64,000 nucleotides of DNA from Methylomonas koyamae (lineage in GTDB: Bacteria > Pseudomonadota > Gammaproteobacteria > Methylococcales > Methylomonadaceae): assembly GCF_019669905.1 (NCBI RefSeq), contig NZ_AP019777.1, forward strand, positions 4,464,001 through 4,528,000, read 5' to 3'. How positions within the stretch are numbered: position 1 is the first letter of the stretch; the number at the start of each line of letters is the position of its first letter. The notes under the pieces are model-generated. The model ran no database searches, was not told the origin of the DNA, and saw only the letters and a program-made list of their open reading frames with translations. The position numbers and the translations under genes are program-made. Positions 47,830 through 57,759 of the stretch are shown here, one piece after another.

Positions 47830-47858
47830 TTGACTAAGCCCATTTTGAAAACTATAGT
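47830..47858 (+). promoter_or_regulatory. Sigma-70 promoter of the dcw cluster
   Basis: TTGACT (47830-47835), 17-bp spacer, TATAGT (47853-47858), about 60 bp upstream of the mraZ start. This is the position of the main mra promoter in related bacteria. Confidence 0.75.
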
Positions 47859-47893
47859 GGTGCAAAAATGATGTAAAGTGGGCATAAATGGAT
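47858..47893 (+). promoter_or_regulatory. Probable MraZ operator repeats
   Basis: TGGTG (47858), TGATG (47869), TGGGC (47879) and TGGAT (47889) form a series with 10-11-bp spacing. MraZ binds TGGGN repeats separated by 5 bases, so these degenerate repeats directly after the -10 box fit an autoregulatory operator. Confidence 0.65.
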
Positions 47894-47918
47894 TTTTTTG
47901 GCTTTTTGAGGATTTGAT

Positions 47919-48386
47919 TTGTTTCGAGGCATTAGTTCAATCAGTTTGGATGCGAAAGGGCGCGTTGCGATTCCTACCCGCTATCGGGAGGAGTTACAGG
48001 AGTGCTGCGACCGCCAATTGGTTGTGACTGTTGCGGTCGACGACAAATGCGTGGGCGAGCCCGGCTGCCTCTGGCTTTACCCGTTGCCGGAATGGGAAAA
48101 ACTGGAACAGACCATCAGCAAATTACCCACGCTGAACAAAATGGCCGGAAAGCTGCGCCGTTTTGTCATAGGCAACGCCTCGGAATGCGAAATGGATGGC
48201 CAGGGCCGGCTGTTGCTACCGGAAAAATTGCGCGAGTTCGCCGGCTTGGAAAAACACATTGTGCTGGTCGGCCAGCTCAACAAATTCGAGATTTGGAACG
48301 AAGACGCCTGGAAGGCGAAAGAACGGGAATGGATGGACGGTAACGACAACGAGGGCCTCGAAGAACTTGGCTCTTTGTCGTTTTGA
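47919..48386 (+). CDS. mraZ: MraZ, transcriptional regulator of the dcw cluster
   Basis: AbrB-fold DNA-binding protein that represses its own division-and-wall cluster and also modulates RsmH. 155 residues made of two tandem domains, each with the DxxGR motif: LDAKGRVAIPTRYRE (residues 9-23) and MDGQGRLLLPEKLREF (around 93-108). The start is TTG giving MFRGISSISL, the conserved N terminus, with GAGG 7 bases upstream. Operator-like repeats lie just before it. First gene of the cluster. Confidence 0.96.
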   Translation: MFRGISSISLDAKGRVAIPTRYREELQECCDRQLVVTVAVDDKCVGEPGCLWLYPLPEWEKLEQTISKLPTLNKMAGKLRRFVIGNASECEMDGQGRLLLPEKLREFAGLEKHIVLVGQLNKFEIWNEDAWKAKEREWMDGNDNEGLEELGSLSF

Positions 48387-48391
48387 CGGAG

Positions 48392-49321
48392 ATGCCGGCC
48401 CACCAGACCGTTTTATACGCCGAAGCGCTTGAGCAACTCGCGATAAAACCGGACGGAACCTATCTGGATTGCACTTTCGGCCGCGGCGGCCATAGCCGCG
48501 GCATTTTGGCCGGTTTGGACGAATCGGGCCGGTTGCTGGCACTGGATAGAGATGCGGATGCGATTGCCAGCCCGGAAGCGAAGAAATTGCGCCAGGACCC
48601 CAGATTCGAACTGCACCACGCCAGCTTTGCCGAATTGGCCGCAGTGGTCGGACGCAAAGGATATGCCGGCAAGATCGACGGGATTTTGATGGACTTGGGC
48701 GTATCGTCGCCGCAACTGGACATCGCCGAGCGCGGTTTCAGTTTTCTACGCGACGGGCCATTGGACATGAGAATGGATACCGGACGCGGCATGTCGGCGG
48801 CGGATTATCTGGCTCGGGTTGAAGAAAACGAACTGGTGCGGATTTTATTCGAATACGGCGAAGAACGGTTTGCCAAACGCATCGCCCGCGCGATCGTCAG
48901 CCAGCGCCAACAGGCTCCGATTACGACCACGCTGGAATTGGCGAGATTGATAGAACACAGCGTACCGTTTCGCGACAAGCACAAACATCCTGCCACGCGC
49001 AGTTTCCAGGCGATCAGGATCGAAGTCAACCAGGAGTTGGAACAGATAAAAGCCGGTTTGCAGCAAGCGCTCGACACGTTGGCGCCGGGCGGGCGGCTGG
49101 TGGTCATTTCTTTCCACTCGCTGGAAGACCGGATCGTCAAACGGTTTATCCGCGACCAATCCGGCGCGAAGACCGACCCCGGCAAATTGCCGGTCAGAGA
49201 ACAAGACATAGAACAAGGGCAGCTACGCAAAATCGGCAAGTCGATTCGTGCCCAAGCGCAGGAACTGCGCAATAACCCCAGAGCGCGCAGCGCGGTAATG
49301 CGAGTCGCGGAGAAGCGTTAA
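48392..49321 (+). CDS. rsmH: RsmH (MraW), 16S rRNA C1402 N4-methyltransferase
   Basis: SAM-dependent methyltransferase that modifies C1402 in the decoding centre of 16S rRNA. About 309 residues. SAM-binding CTFGRGGHSRGIL follows the opening HQTVLYAEALEQL; later DGILMDLGVSSPQLD, ERGFSFLRDGPLDMRMD and the C-terminal SFHSLEDRIVKRF are all family hallmarks. The ATG at 48392 is used; a TTG at 48383 overlapping the mraZ stop is an alternative. Ends in a TAATG overlap with ftsL. Confidence 0.96.
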   Translation: MPAHQTVLYAEALEQLAIKPDGTYLDCTFGRGGHSRGILAGLDESGRLLALDRDADAIASPEAKKLRQDPRFELHHASFAELAAVVGRKGYAGKIDGILMDLGVSSPQLDIAERGFSFLRDGPLDMRMDTGRGMSAADYLARVEENELVRILFEYGEERFAKRIARAIVSQRQQAPITTTLELARLIEHSVPFRDKHKHPATRSFQAIRIEVNQELEQIKAGLQQALDTLAPGGRLVVISFHSLEDRIVKRFIRDQSGAKTDPGKLPVREQDIEQGQLRKIGKSIRAQAQELRNNPRARSAVMRVAEKR

Positions 49322-49593
49322 TGGTATTTGCACGAAACATCCTGCTAACGATATTGGTGGCGGCGCTGCTGATTTCCGGCATTGCCGTCATTTACAGCAA
49401 GTACCAATCGCGCCTGCTGTTTATCGATATCCAAAAAAAGGAAAAAGAACTCGACGATTACGAAGTCGAATGGGGACGTTTACAACTGGAATTGACCACG
49501 CTGACCGAAGAAAACCGGGTTGAAGTCGAAGCCAGATCGCGGCTAATGCTGACCCTGCCGGCGCAAGACAAAATTATATACATCAAGCCGTAA
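49321..49593 (+). CDS. ftsL: FtsL, cell division protein
   Basis: Small bitopic division protein that joins FtsB and FtsQ in the divisome. 90 residues: membrane helix (about 7-26, ILLTILVAALLISGIAVIY) then a coiled coil (about 35-70) that includes EVEWGRLQLELTTLTEENR. The terminal RSRLMLTLPAQDKIIYIKP resembles other gammaproteobacterial FtsL. Position between rsmH and ftsI is decisive, since the sequence is poorly conserved. One-base overlaps on both sides. Confidence 0.94.
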   Translation: MVFARNILLTILVAALLISGIAVIYSKYQSRLLFIDIQKKEKELDDYEVEWGRLQLELTTLTEENRVEVEARSRLMLTLPAQDKIIYIKP

Positions 49594-51320
49594 TGCGAAT
49601 TTTTACCGGTTCAGCCCCAGCGCCGCGCCTTAATACCGATTTTCCGATACGGCGCAAGTTGCTGCTGTCGACGATGATGCTGGCGATGGCGGCCCTGGTA
49701 GGACGCGCGGTTTACCTGCAGATCCTGGACAAGGATTTTTTGCAGGACAAAGGCGACATGCAACACGTCGGCGTGGTTTCCGTGTCCGCTTACCGCGGCC
49801 AAATCAAGGACCGTAACGGCGAGCCGTTGGCTATCAGCACCCCGGTGCAATCGATCTGGGTCAATCCGCGGCAATTGAAGGACAGCGAACAAGACAAACT
49901 GACGCCGATGGCCAGAATTCTCGGCTTCCCGGAAAAGGAACTGCGTGCGCTGTTGAAAAAGGAAAAGGACGCCAACAAGCGTTTCGTCTATTTGCGCAGG
50001 CAGATCAATCCGGATATCGCCGAAAAAGTTAAAGACCTGGAAATTACCGGCGTGTATTTCGAACGCGAGTTCAAGCGCTACTATCCGGCCGGCGCAGTAT
50101 CCGGCCATTTGCTGGGTTTTACCAACATTGACGATATCGGCCAGGAAGGCATCGAACACGGTTACGAACACATATTACGCGGCCAACCCGGCAAAAAGCG
50201 GGTGATCAAGGACGGCAAAGGCCAGATTATCAAGGACGTGGAGAACATCGAAGAAGCGGTGCCGGGCCGCGATCTGATTCTGACGATAGACGAACGTTTG
50301 CAATATCTGGCCTATCGGGAATTGCAGAACGCGGTGATCCAGAACAAGGCGCATTCGGCCTCGCTGGTGGTATTGGACGCTAAAAACGGCGACGTATTGG
50401 CTAGCGTCAGCCAGCCGGCATTCAACCCGAACAATCGCAAGGAATTGAGCAGCAACCGTTACCGTAACCGGGCCATCGTCGACAGCTTCGAACCCGGCTC
50501 GACGGTAAAACCGTTCGTGATCGCGGCGGCGCTGGACGGCGGTTACATCCATCCGAACACGATGATCGAGACCCACGGCGTTTACCACCTGGGTCGCAAC
50601 GTGGTCAAAGACGTGCACAACTACGGCACGATGGATTTGACCCACGTATTGCAAAAATCCAGCAATATCGCCGTCACCCAGATCGCGATGACGATGCCGC
50701 CGGAATATTTTTGGGGGATATACAACAAGCTGGGCTTCGGTACTTCGGCCGGCGTCGGCTTCCCCGGCGAAGCCAGCGGCTCGTTGCTGGATTACCAAGG
50801 CTGGCACGAATTCGACCAAGCGATTTTGTCGTTCGGTTACGGCGTATCCACCTCGATTTTACAACTGGCCAGAGCCTACACGGCGCTGGCCGACGACGGC
50901 ATCATTCACTCGGTGACCTTATTGAAGCGCGACGAAGACCCGGACGCACAAAGGGTGTTTAAACCGGAAACGGCCAGAAAAGTTAGGGAAATGCTGGAAC
51001 ACGTCATCAGCAAGGAAGGTACCGCTTACCAAGCCAGAGTCGAAGGCTACCGGGTCGCCGGCAAAACCGGCACCGTGAAAAAGGCCACGGCCGGCGGTTA
51101 CTCCGACGACAAGTATTTATCGGTCTTCGTCGGCATGGCGCCGGCGAGTAACCCGCGTTTCATCATCGCGATCGTGGTCGACGAACCGACCAGCGGCCAA
51201 TACTACGGCGGTCTGGTCGCCGCGCCGGCCTTCTCCCGGGTTATGGCCGGAGCGTTGAGAGTTTACGGCGTAGAGCCGGACGGCATGGAAAACATGCACT
51301 TACTGTTGAGCAAACGATGA
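49593..51320 (+). CDS. ftsI: FtsI (PBP3), septal peptidoglycan transpeptidase
   Basis: Division-specific transpeptidase that cross-links septal peptidoglycan with the FtsW glycosyltransferase. 575 residues: N-terminal membrane anchor (about 22-42), pedestal domain, and transpeptidase domain with nucleophile Ser303 in PGSTVKPF, SSN (356-358) and KTGTVKK near residue 488. The periplasmic part begins with AYRGQIKDRNGEPLA, typical of class B3 PBPs. It overlaps ftsL by one base and murE by four. Confidence 0.97.
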   Translation: MRIFTGSAPAPRLNTDFPIRRKLLLSTMMLAMAALVGRAVYLQILDKDFLQDKGDMQHVGVVSVSAYRGQIKDRNGEPLAISTPVQSIWVNPRQLKDSEQDKLTPMARILGFPEKELRALLKKEKDANKRFVYLRRQINPDIAEKVKDLEITGVYFEREFKRYYPAGAVSGHLLGFTNIDDIGQEGIEHGYEHILRGQPGKKRVIKDGKGQIIKDVENIEEAVPGRDLILTIDERLQYLAYRELQNAVIQNKAHSASLVVLDAKNGDVLASVSQPAFNPNNRKELSSNRYRNRAIVDSFEPGSTVKPFVIAAALDGGYIHPNTMIETHGVYHLGRNVVKDVHNYGTMDLTHVLQKSSNIAVTQIAMTMPPEYFWGIYNKLGFGTSAGVGFPGEASGSLLDYQGWHEFDQAILSFGYGVSTSILQLARAYTALADDGIIHSVTLLKRDEDPDAQRVFKPETARKVREMLEHVISKEGTAYQARVEGYRVAGKTGTVKKATAGGYSDDKYLSVFVGMAPASNPRFIIAIVVDEPTSGQYYGGLVAAPAFSRVMAGALRVYGVEPDGMENMHLLLSKR

Positions 51321-52777
51321 AGCTGAGCGAATTGCTGAACGGATATAGCGAAACCGAAACCGATGCTGACATCTCCGGCCTGTCCCTGGATAGCCGCCGG
51401 ACGGCAGAAGGCGATGCGTTTTTCGCCCTGAGCGGCTCCCGGCAGCATGGCCTGGCCCATGCCGAACAGGCGGTCGGAAGGGGCGCCAAAGCGGTGGTAT
51501 TCGATCCGCAAGGCAGCGCGCGGCATTTAACGGCACTAACCGGTGTACCGTTTATCGCGGTTACCGGGCTGGCGCAAAAACTCGGCGAAATCGCCGCCCG
51601 TTTTTACGGCCGGCCTTCGGAAAAACTCGACGTCATCGGCGTGACCGGCACCAACGGCAAAACCACCTGTAGCCAATTGATCGCGCAGGCGCTGCCGGAT
51701 TGCGGCGTGATCGGCACGTTGGGCTGGGGCGACGTTGGCCGCTTGCAGGCCACGGCCAACACGACGCCGGACGCGCTGGACATACAACGCATATTGGCCG
51801 AATTCGTCAGCCAAGGTAAACGCGCCGCGGCAATGGAAGTGTCCTCGCACGGTTTGCAGCAGGGCCGAGTTAATGCCGTGCGCTTCAAAGGCGCGGTCTT
51901 TACCAATTTGAGCCGGGACCACCTGGATTACCACGGCGATATGCAGAGCTATCTGCAAGCCAAGCTGGAATTGTTCAAAACGCCGGGCTTGCAATTTGCC
52001 GTGGTCAATTTGGACGACCAAAGCAGCGTGCAGGTATTGGACAGTATCGGCCAAAACGTACAGGTCTGGACCTTCAGCACTGGCGGCCGCACGGTAGCAA
52101 ACGCGGAATGCGTCACGGCCGAAAATGCGGAATTTAGCGCAGCCGGCATCGAATTCGACGCCGTTTGGCGCGGCCAACGGCATAAAGCCGCCAGCGGCAT
52201 TGTCGGCCGGTTCAATTTGGAGAACCTGCTGGCAGTGTTGTGCGTATTGCTGGCCCAAGGCACGCCGTTCCCGACCGCGGTAGCGCGCTTGGCTAATTTA
52301 TCGGCAATTGCCGGCCGGATGGAAAAGTTCGGCGGCCACGGCAAACCCACCGTTTTCGTGGACTACGCCCATAGTCCGGATGCGTTGGAAAAAGTACTGA
52401 AAGCCATCAAAGGCAAGCAACGGCTGCGGCTGGTGTTCGGCTGCGGCGGCGACCGCGACAAAGGCAAACGCCCGGAAATGGGCCGGATTGCCGAGACCTG
52501 GGCGGATCAGGTCATCGTCACCGACGATAATCCGCGAAGCGAAGCTCCGGCCGCCATCGTCGCCGACATTTTGGCCGGCTGCCGCAGCGAAAAAGTAACC
52601 GTAATTAACGACAGAGCCACGGCCATCAACACAGCCATACAACAAGCAGCCCCCGACGATTGCGTACTGATCGCCGGCAAGGGCCACGAAGATTACCAAG
52701 AAATCGCCGGCGTAAAATGGCCGTTTAGCGATAGCGCGCTGGTGCAACAGACCTTGGCGGAGTGGCGTAAATCATGA
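51317..52777 (+). CDS. murE: MurE, UDP-MurNAc-tripeptide synthetase (meso-DAP adding)
   Basis: Cytoplasmic ligase that adds meso-diaminopimelate to UDP-MurNAc-L-Ala-D-Glu. 486 residues in three domains. ATP-binding GVTGTNGKTTCSQL is at about 110-123, and the C-terminal DNPRSEAP motif marks DAP rather than lysine specificity, consistent with dapF elsewhere in the window. VDYAHSPDALEKVL lies between them. It overlaps ftsI by 4 bp and murF by 4 bp. Confidence 0.97.
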   Translation: MKLSELLNGYSETETDADISGLSLDSRRTAEGDAFFALSGSRQHGLAHAEQAVGRGAKAVVFDPQGSARHLTALTGVPFIAVTGLAQKLGEIAARFYGRPSEKLDVIGVTGTNGKTTCSQLIAQALPDCGVIGTLGWGDVGRLQATANTTPDALDIQRILAEFVSQGKRAAAMEVSSHGLQQGRVNAVRFKGAVFTNLSRDHLDYHGDMQSYLQAKLELFKTPGLQFAVVNLDDQSSVQVLDSIGQNVQVWTFSTGGRTVANAECVTAENAEFSAAGIEFDAVWRGQRHKAASGIVGRFNLENLLAVLCVLLAQGTPFPTAVARLANLSAIAGRMEKFGGHGKPTVFVDYAHSPDALEKVLKAIKGKQRLRLVFGCGGDRDKGKRPEMGRIAETWADQVIVTDDNPRSEAPAAIVADILAGCRSEKVTVINDRATAINTAIQQAAPDDCVLIAGKGHEDYQEIAGVKWPFSDSALVQQTLAEWRKS

Positions 52778-54141
52778 AAATGCTGCTCAGCGAAATCGCC
52801 CAAGCCGTCAACGGCACCCTGGTCGGCGCAGACTGCACCGTCGAATCGGTCAGCATCGATACCCGCACGTTGAAACCCGGCGAACTTTACCTGGCCTTGA
52901 AGGGCAAGAATTTCGACGGCCACAGCTTTATCGACAAAGCCGAGCAGGCCGGTGCCGGCGCGCTGCTGCTGGCACACGCCTGCGCTTCCGAGTTACCGCA
53001 AATCGTCGTCGCCGACACCCATCTGGCGCTGGCCGAGCTGGCCGGCTACTGGCGCCGGCAATTGCCGGTCAAAGTCGCCGGCGTCACCGGCAGCAACGGC
53101 AAAACCACGGTCAAAGAAATGATCGCGGCGATTTTTGCGACCCAGGGGCCGACCTTATCGACCCAGGGCAACCTGAACAACGATATCGGCGTGCCGCTGA
53201 CCTTACTGAAACTCGATGCCTCGCACCGTTACGCCGTGATCGAAATGGGCGCCAACCATATCGGCGAAATTGCCTATACCAGCCGCTATGCCCAGGCCGA
53301 TGTCAGCGTCATTAACAACGTCGGCGCGGCCCATATCGAGGGATTCGGCGACCTAAACGGCGTCGCCAAAACCAAGGGCGAGATCATCGAAAGCCTGGGA
53401 CCGGAAAGCGTCGCGGTGTTGAACCGAGACGACGCCTTCTTCGACTTCTGGCTGACCCTGGCCGCCCCGCGAAAAACCTGTAGCTTCGGTTTCCATCCCG
53501 CTGCTGACGTGCGCGCCGAGCAAATCGAAACCGGCCTGGACGCCGCGGGCTTTGCCACCCGATTTCGAATGCAAACCGGCGGCGAATCCGTCGATATTCG
53601 GTTAAACCTGGCCGGCGCCCACAACGTCAAAAACGCCCTGGCGGCAGCGGCGGTAGCGCTGCAATTCGGCATCGGCCTCGACGCTATCAAAACCGGCCTG
53701 GAACGCTTGCGGCCGGTCGTCGGCAGGATGCAACCGTTACGCGGCCGCCGCAACAACATCGTCGTCGACGACACCTACAACGCGAACCCGAGTTCGCTGC
53801 GCGCCGCCTTGGAAGCCATCGCCGCGTGCGGCGAATCGGAGATTTGGCTGGCATTGGGCGCGTTCGGCGAACTGGGCCCGGATAGTCCGGCGATACACCG
53901 GGAAATGGGCGAATCGGTCAAAGCCATGGGCGTCAAGCGCCTGTTCGCCACCGGCGAATTGGCCCGGCACAGCGTCGCCGGCTTCGGCGCCGGCGCTCGT
54001 TATTACGACACGCAGGAACAATTGATTGCAGACCTGACCGCGGAACTGAGCGGCAAGGAAACTTTATTGGTTAAAGGCTCGCGCGCCCAAAAAATGGAAA
54101 ACGTGGTGGCGGCGCTGGTCGACAATTTTAGAGCGGCATAA
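52774..54141 (+). CDS. murF: MurF, UDP-MurNAc-pentapeptide synthetase
   Basis: Cytoplasmic ligase that adds D-Ala-D-Ala to the UDP-MurNAc-tripeptide, using the dipeptide made by Ddl encoded further downstream. 455 residues. ATP-binding [15 protein letters not shown] lies near 105-120; [17 protein letters not shown] and [18 protein letters not shown] follow in the central and C-terminal domains, and [14 protein letters not shown] near the end. Overlaps murE by 4 bp and mraY by one base. Confidence 0.97.
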   Translation: MKMLLSEIAQAVNGTLVGADCTVESVSIDTRTLKPGELYLALKGKNFDGHSFIDKAEQAGAGALLLAHACASELPQIVVADTHLALAELAGYWRRQLPVKVAGVTGSNGKTTVKEMIAAIFATQGPTLSTQGNLNNDIGVPLTLLKLDASHRYAVIEMGANHIGEIAYTSRYAQADVSVINNVGAAHIEGFGDLNGVAKTKGEIIESLGPESVAVLNRDDAFFDFWLTLAAPRKTCSFGFHPAADVRAEQIETGLDAAGFATRFRMQTGGESVDIRLNLAGAHNVKNALAAAAVALQFGIGLDAIKTGLERLRPVVGRMQPLRGRRNNIVVDDTYNANPSSLRAALEAIAACGESEIWLALGAFGELGPDSPAIHREMGESVKAMGVKRLFATGELARHSVAGFGAGARYYDTQEQLIADLTAELSGKETLLVKGSRAQKMENVVAALVDNFRAA

Positions 54142-55223
54142 TGTTACTTTTACTCGCAGACTTTTTAAGCAGTATCGACAGCGGCTTCCGGGTCTTACAT
54201 TACCTGACCTTCCGCGCCATCTTGGGCGTATTGACCGCATTGGCGATTTCGCTACTGAGCGGGCCGATGGTGATCGAAAAGCTAACTCGTAAAAAAATCG
54301 GCCAAAGCGTGCGCGACGACGGTCCGCAAAGCCATTTCTCCAAATCCGGCACGCCGACGATGGGCGGCGCGATGATTCTGTTCGCGGTTGCAGTTAGCAC
54401 CCTGCTCTGCGCCGATCTGAGCAATCGTTACATCTGGGTGGTGCTGCTAGTGACGCTGGCGCACGGCGTAATCGGTTTTATCGACGATTACAAAAAAGTG
54501 CTGCTCGGCAACAGCGTCGGCCTGTCCGCCAAAGCCAAGTATTTCTGGCAATCGGTGGTCGCGCTGGGAGCCGGCATCTATTTATATAGCACCGCCCAAG
54601 TCGCCGCGGAAACCCAGTTCATCGTGCCGTTTTTCAAGAACGTCACGTTGGATATGGGCTGGATGTATATCGTGCTGACCTATTTCGTCATCGTCGGCTC
54701 CAGTAACGCGGTCAATCTGACCGACGGCCTGGACGGCTTGGCGATCATGCCCACCGTGATGATTTCCGCAGCGCTGGCGATCTTCGCCTATTTGTCCGGC
54801 CACGCCAATTTCGCCCAATACCTGCAAATTCCGCACATCCCGAAATCCGGCGAATTGGTGGTGTTCTGCGCGGCGTTGATCGGTTCCGGCCTCGGTTTCC
54901 TTTGGTTCAACGCCTATCCGGCCATGGTGTTCATGGGCGACGTTGGCGCGTTGGCGCTGGGTGCCGCGCTGGGCATCGTCGCGGTACTGGTGCGCCAGGA
55001 AATCGTGCTGGTCATCATGGGCGGCATTTTCGTGGTCGAAACGATATCGGTGATCATTCAGGTCGCTTCGTACAAAACCCGCAAAAAACGGGTATTCCTG
55101 ATGGCGCCGATTCACCACCATTACGAACTGAAAGGCTGGCCGGAGCCGCGCATCATCGTCCGTTTCTGGATCGTTTCGGTAATTTTGGTCCTGATCGGCC
55201 TGGCGACATTGAAACTGAGATAG
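54141..55223 (+). CDS. mraY: MraY, phospho-MurNAc-pentapeptide transferase
   Basis: Integral membrane enzyme that transfers phospho-MurNAc-pentapeptide to undecaprenyl phosphate, making lipid I. 360 residues with ten membrane helices. Conserved elements: [13 protein letters not shown] (cytoplasmic loop), FIDDYKKV with the catalytic aspartates, [10 protein letters not shown] and the histidine-rich [15 protein letters not shown]. Overlaps murF by one base; murD starts 3 bp after its stop. Confidence 0.97.
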   Translation: MLLLLADFLSSIDSGFRVLHYLTFRAILGVLTALAISLLSGPMVIEKLTRKKIGQSVRDDGPQSHFSKSGTPTMGGAMILFAVAVSTLLCADLSNRYIWVVLLVTLAHGVIGFIDDYKKVLLGNSVGLSAKAKYFWQSVVALGAGIYLYSTAQVAAETQFIVPFFKNVTLDMGWMYIVLTYFVIVGSSNAVNLTDGLDGLAIMPTVMISAALAIFAYLSGHANFAQYLQIPHIPKSGELVVFCAALIGSGLGFLWFNAYPAMVFMGDVGALALGAALGIVAVLVRQEIVLVIMGGIFVVETISVIIQVASYKTRKKRVFLMAPIHHHYELKGWPEPRIIVRFWIVSVILVLIGLATLKLR

Positions 55224-55225
55224 CC

Positions 55226-56596
55226 ATGGATACCGCGCAACTACTCGCCAATCTCGAACGCCACTTCCAACTGGATCCGGCTAATGCCCGGCTGCTGATC
55301 GTCGGCCTGGGCGCGACCGGTTACTCGGCCGCGCAATTTTTGCAAAAAACGCCGATCAAATTCGCCGTGGTCGACAGCCGCAAGCAGCCGCCATTGATCG
55401 ACAATCTGCGCGAACAAATGCCGGATGTACCGGTATTTTCCGGCGGCTTCGACCAAGCCGCGCTGGATGTCGCCACCCACTTGCTGGTCAGCCCCGGCGT
55501 ATCCTTGCACGAAACCGCGATCCATAAAGCCGTGCAGGCCGGAGTCGTCGTGATCAGCGACATCGATTTATTCGCCTGCGCCACCGACAAACCGATCATC
55601 GGCATCACCGGTTCGAACGGCAAAAGCACCGTCACGACGATGCTGGGCGAAATGGCCAATGCCGCCGGAGTGAAAACCGCCATCGGCGGCAATCTGGGTA
55701 CGCCGGCGCTGGACCTGTTGCAACAGAATGCCGATTTATACGTGCTGGAACTGTCCAGTTTCCAATTGGAACGCACCCGAGCTTTGAACGCCAAAGCCGC
55801 AACCGTGTTGAATGTCAGCCCGGACCATCTGGATCGCCACGCCAGCATCGAAAGCTACGCCGCCGAAAAGCAGCGCATATTCCGCGGCAGCGGCACCATG
55901 GTTTTAAACGCCGACGATGCGCTGGTGATGGCGATGCGCGACGCTAGCCGGCCAACGTTGACGTTTTCGATCCAAGGCCCCGCCGATTTTTATCTGCAAC
56001 GCGGCGAATCCGTCAATCTGATGCACGGCAACCAAGTCTTGATGCCGGCCGCTCACCTGCGCCTGGAAGGTTCGCACAATCTGGCCAACGCCTTGGCTGC
56101 CCTGGCCTTGGGCAGCGCGGTCGGTCTGAGCATGACCGCGATGTGCTCGGCGCTGCGCAATTTCAAAGGCCTGCCGCACCGGATGCAGAAAGTCGCCGAA
56201 AGAGCCGGCATCAACTGGATCAACGATTCCAAAGCCACCAACATCGGCGCCTGCGTCGCCGCGTTGCAAGGCTACGACCGTAAAGTGGTGCTGATCGCCG
56301 GCGGCGACGCCAAAGGTGCCGACATGGCCGAATTGGCACCGGCAGTGCGGGAAAAAACCAAAGCCGTCGTTCTAATCGGCAAGGACGCACAATTGATCGC
56401 CGATGCGCTGCAGGATTGCGTGCCGGTCAGATTCGCCGGCACCATGAAAGAAGCGGTCAAAACCGCCGCCAGCCTGGCCGATGCCGGAGACAGCGTGCTG
56501 TTGTCGCCGGCCTGCGCCAGCCTGGACCAATACCGCAGTTACGTCGACCGCGGCAACAAATTCGCCGAAGCGGTGATGGAGCTGCCGTCATGTTGA
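55226..56596 (+). CDS. murD: MurD, UDP-MurNAc-L-alanine:D-glutamate ligase
   Basis: Cytoplasmic ligase that adds D-glutamate to UDP-MurNAc-L-Ala. 456 residues from the ATG giving MDTAQLLANLERHFQL; the frame is open far upstream inside mraY, but that part is a shadow. Nucleotide-binding LLIVGLGATGYSAAQFL at the N terminus, ATP site GITGSNGKSTVTTML near 125-140, and WINDSKATNIGA in the C-terminal domain. Overlaps ftsW by 7 bp. Confidence 0.97.
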   Translation: MDTAQLLANLERHFQLDPANARLLIVGLGATGYSAAQFLQKTPIKFAVVDSRKQPPLIDNLREQMPDVPVFSGGFDQAALDVATHLLVSPGVSLHETAIHKAVQAGVVVISDIDLFACATDKPIIGITGSNGKSTVTTMLGEMANAAGVKTAIGGNLGTPALDLLQQNADLYVLELSSFQLERTRALNAKAATVLNVSPDHLDRHASIESYAAEKQRIFRGSGTMVLNADDALVMAMRDASRPTLTFSIQGPADFYLQRGESVNLMHGNQVLMPAAHLRLEGSHNLANALAALALGSAVGLSMTAMCSALRNFKGLPHRMQKVAERAGINWINDSKATNIGACVAALQGYDRKVVLIAGGDAKGADMAELAPAVREKTKAVVLIGKDAQLIADALQDCVPVRFAGTMKEAVKTAASLADAGDSVLLSPACASLDQYRSYVDRGNKFAEAVMELPSC

Positions 56597-57759
56597 AGCC
56601 GACGCCCGCGCCGAAGCCGCGGCAAACCCGCTTGCATACCGATCCGCTGCTGATGCTGGCCTGCTTCAGCCTGCTCGGCATCGGCTTCATGATGGTGACG
56701 TCGTCTTCGCTGCACCTGGGCGTGAAGATGGCCGACGACATCTCGCATTATCCGTTCAAACAATTGGCCCACATCGCCTTCGGCTTGGCCTTTGCCGGCT
56801 TCGTGTTGAACGTGCCGATGAAAAGTTGGGAAAAGATGGGCCAAACCCTGTTTATCGCCGGCCTGGCTCTGTTGCTGGTCGTGTTGATCCCCGGCGTCGG
56901 CGTCAAAGTCAACGGCAGTATCCGCTGGCTGTCGATTCTCGGCTTGCGGATTCAAGTGTCGGAGGTGGTCAAATTCATTTCGGTGATCTATATGGCCGGC
57001 TACGTCACCCGCCACGCCGAGCATGTAAGGCGTTCCGCCTTCGGCCTGGTCAAGCCGCTGATGCTGTTTTCGGTGGCCTGCGTGTTGTTGTTGCTGGAGC
57101 CGGACTTCGGCTCGGCCGTCGTAATTCTGATCATCGCAATGGGCATGATGTTTCTGGGCGGGGCGCGGATTTCGCAATTCATTATCCTGTTGGCACTGGT
57201 CGCCGGCCTGGCGGTGATGCTGGTCATCGTCTCGCCCTACCGGCTGGCGCGGGTCACCAGCTTCCTCGACCCGTGGGCCGACGCCAAGGACACCGGCTTC
57301 CAGTTGACCCAAGCCTTGATCTCGTTCGGCCGCGGCGAATTCTTCGGCGTCGGCCTGGGTAACGGCCTGCAAAAATTGTTTTATCTACCCGAAGCCCATA
57401 CCGACTTCTTGTTCTCGGTGCTCGGCGAAGAATTGGGCTTGCTGGGCGTGCTGACCATCATCGGTTTATTTAGCGCGCTGGTGGTGCGCGCTTTTGCCAT
57501 CGGCGAACAGGCGGAACAGGCCGGCCTGCGCTTTTCCTCGCTCGCAGCCTACGGTTTGGGCATCTGGTTCGGCTTCCAGTCCTTCGTCAACATGGGCGTC
57601 AACATGGGCATGCTGCCGACCAAAGGTTTGACGCTGCCGCTGATGAGTTACGGCGGCGGCAGTATGATCGTGATGTGCGGCGCGATGGCTGTGTTGTTTC
57701 GGATCCATTACGAAGTAACCGAACACAACAAGAGCAACGTCAAGGGGAAACTAGCATGA
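56590..57759 (+). CDS. ftsW: FtsW, septal peptidoglycan glycosyltransferase (SEDS)
   Basis: SEDS-family membrane enzyme that polymerises lipid II at the septum together with FtsI. 389 residues from the ATG giving MLKPTPAPKPRQTRL, inside the end of murD; a longer reading has no support. Ten hydrophobic helices. The SEDS core is visible: NGSIRWLSILGLRIQVSEVVK, LLEPDFGSAVVI with the catalytic aspartate, and LLPTKGLTLPLMSYGGG near the end. Ends in an ATGA overlap with murG. Confidence 0.96.
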   Translation: MLKPTPAPKPRQTRLHTDPLLMLACFSLLGIGFMMVTSSSLHLGVKMADDISHYPFKQLAHIAFGLAFAGFVLNVPMKSWEKMGQTLFIAGLALLLVVLIPGVGVKVNGSIRWLSILGLRIQVSEVVKFISVIYMAGYVTRHAEHVRRSAFGLVKPLMLFSVACVLLLLEPDFGSAVVILIIAMGMMFLGGARISQFIILLALVAGLAVMLVIVSPYRLARVTSFLDPWADAKDTGFQLTQALISFGRGEFFGVGLGNGLQKLFYLPEAHTDFLFSVLGEELGLLGVLTIIGLFSALVVRAFAIGEQAEQAGLRFSSLAAYGLGIWFGFQSFVNMGVNMGMLPTKGLTLPLMSYGGGSMIVMCGAMAVLFRIHYEVTEHNKSNVKGKLA

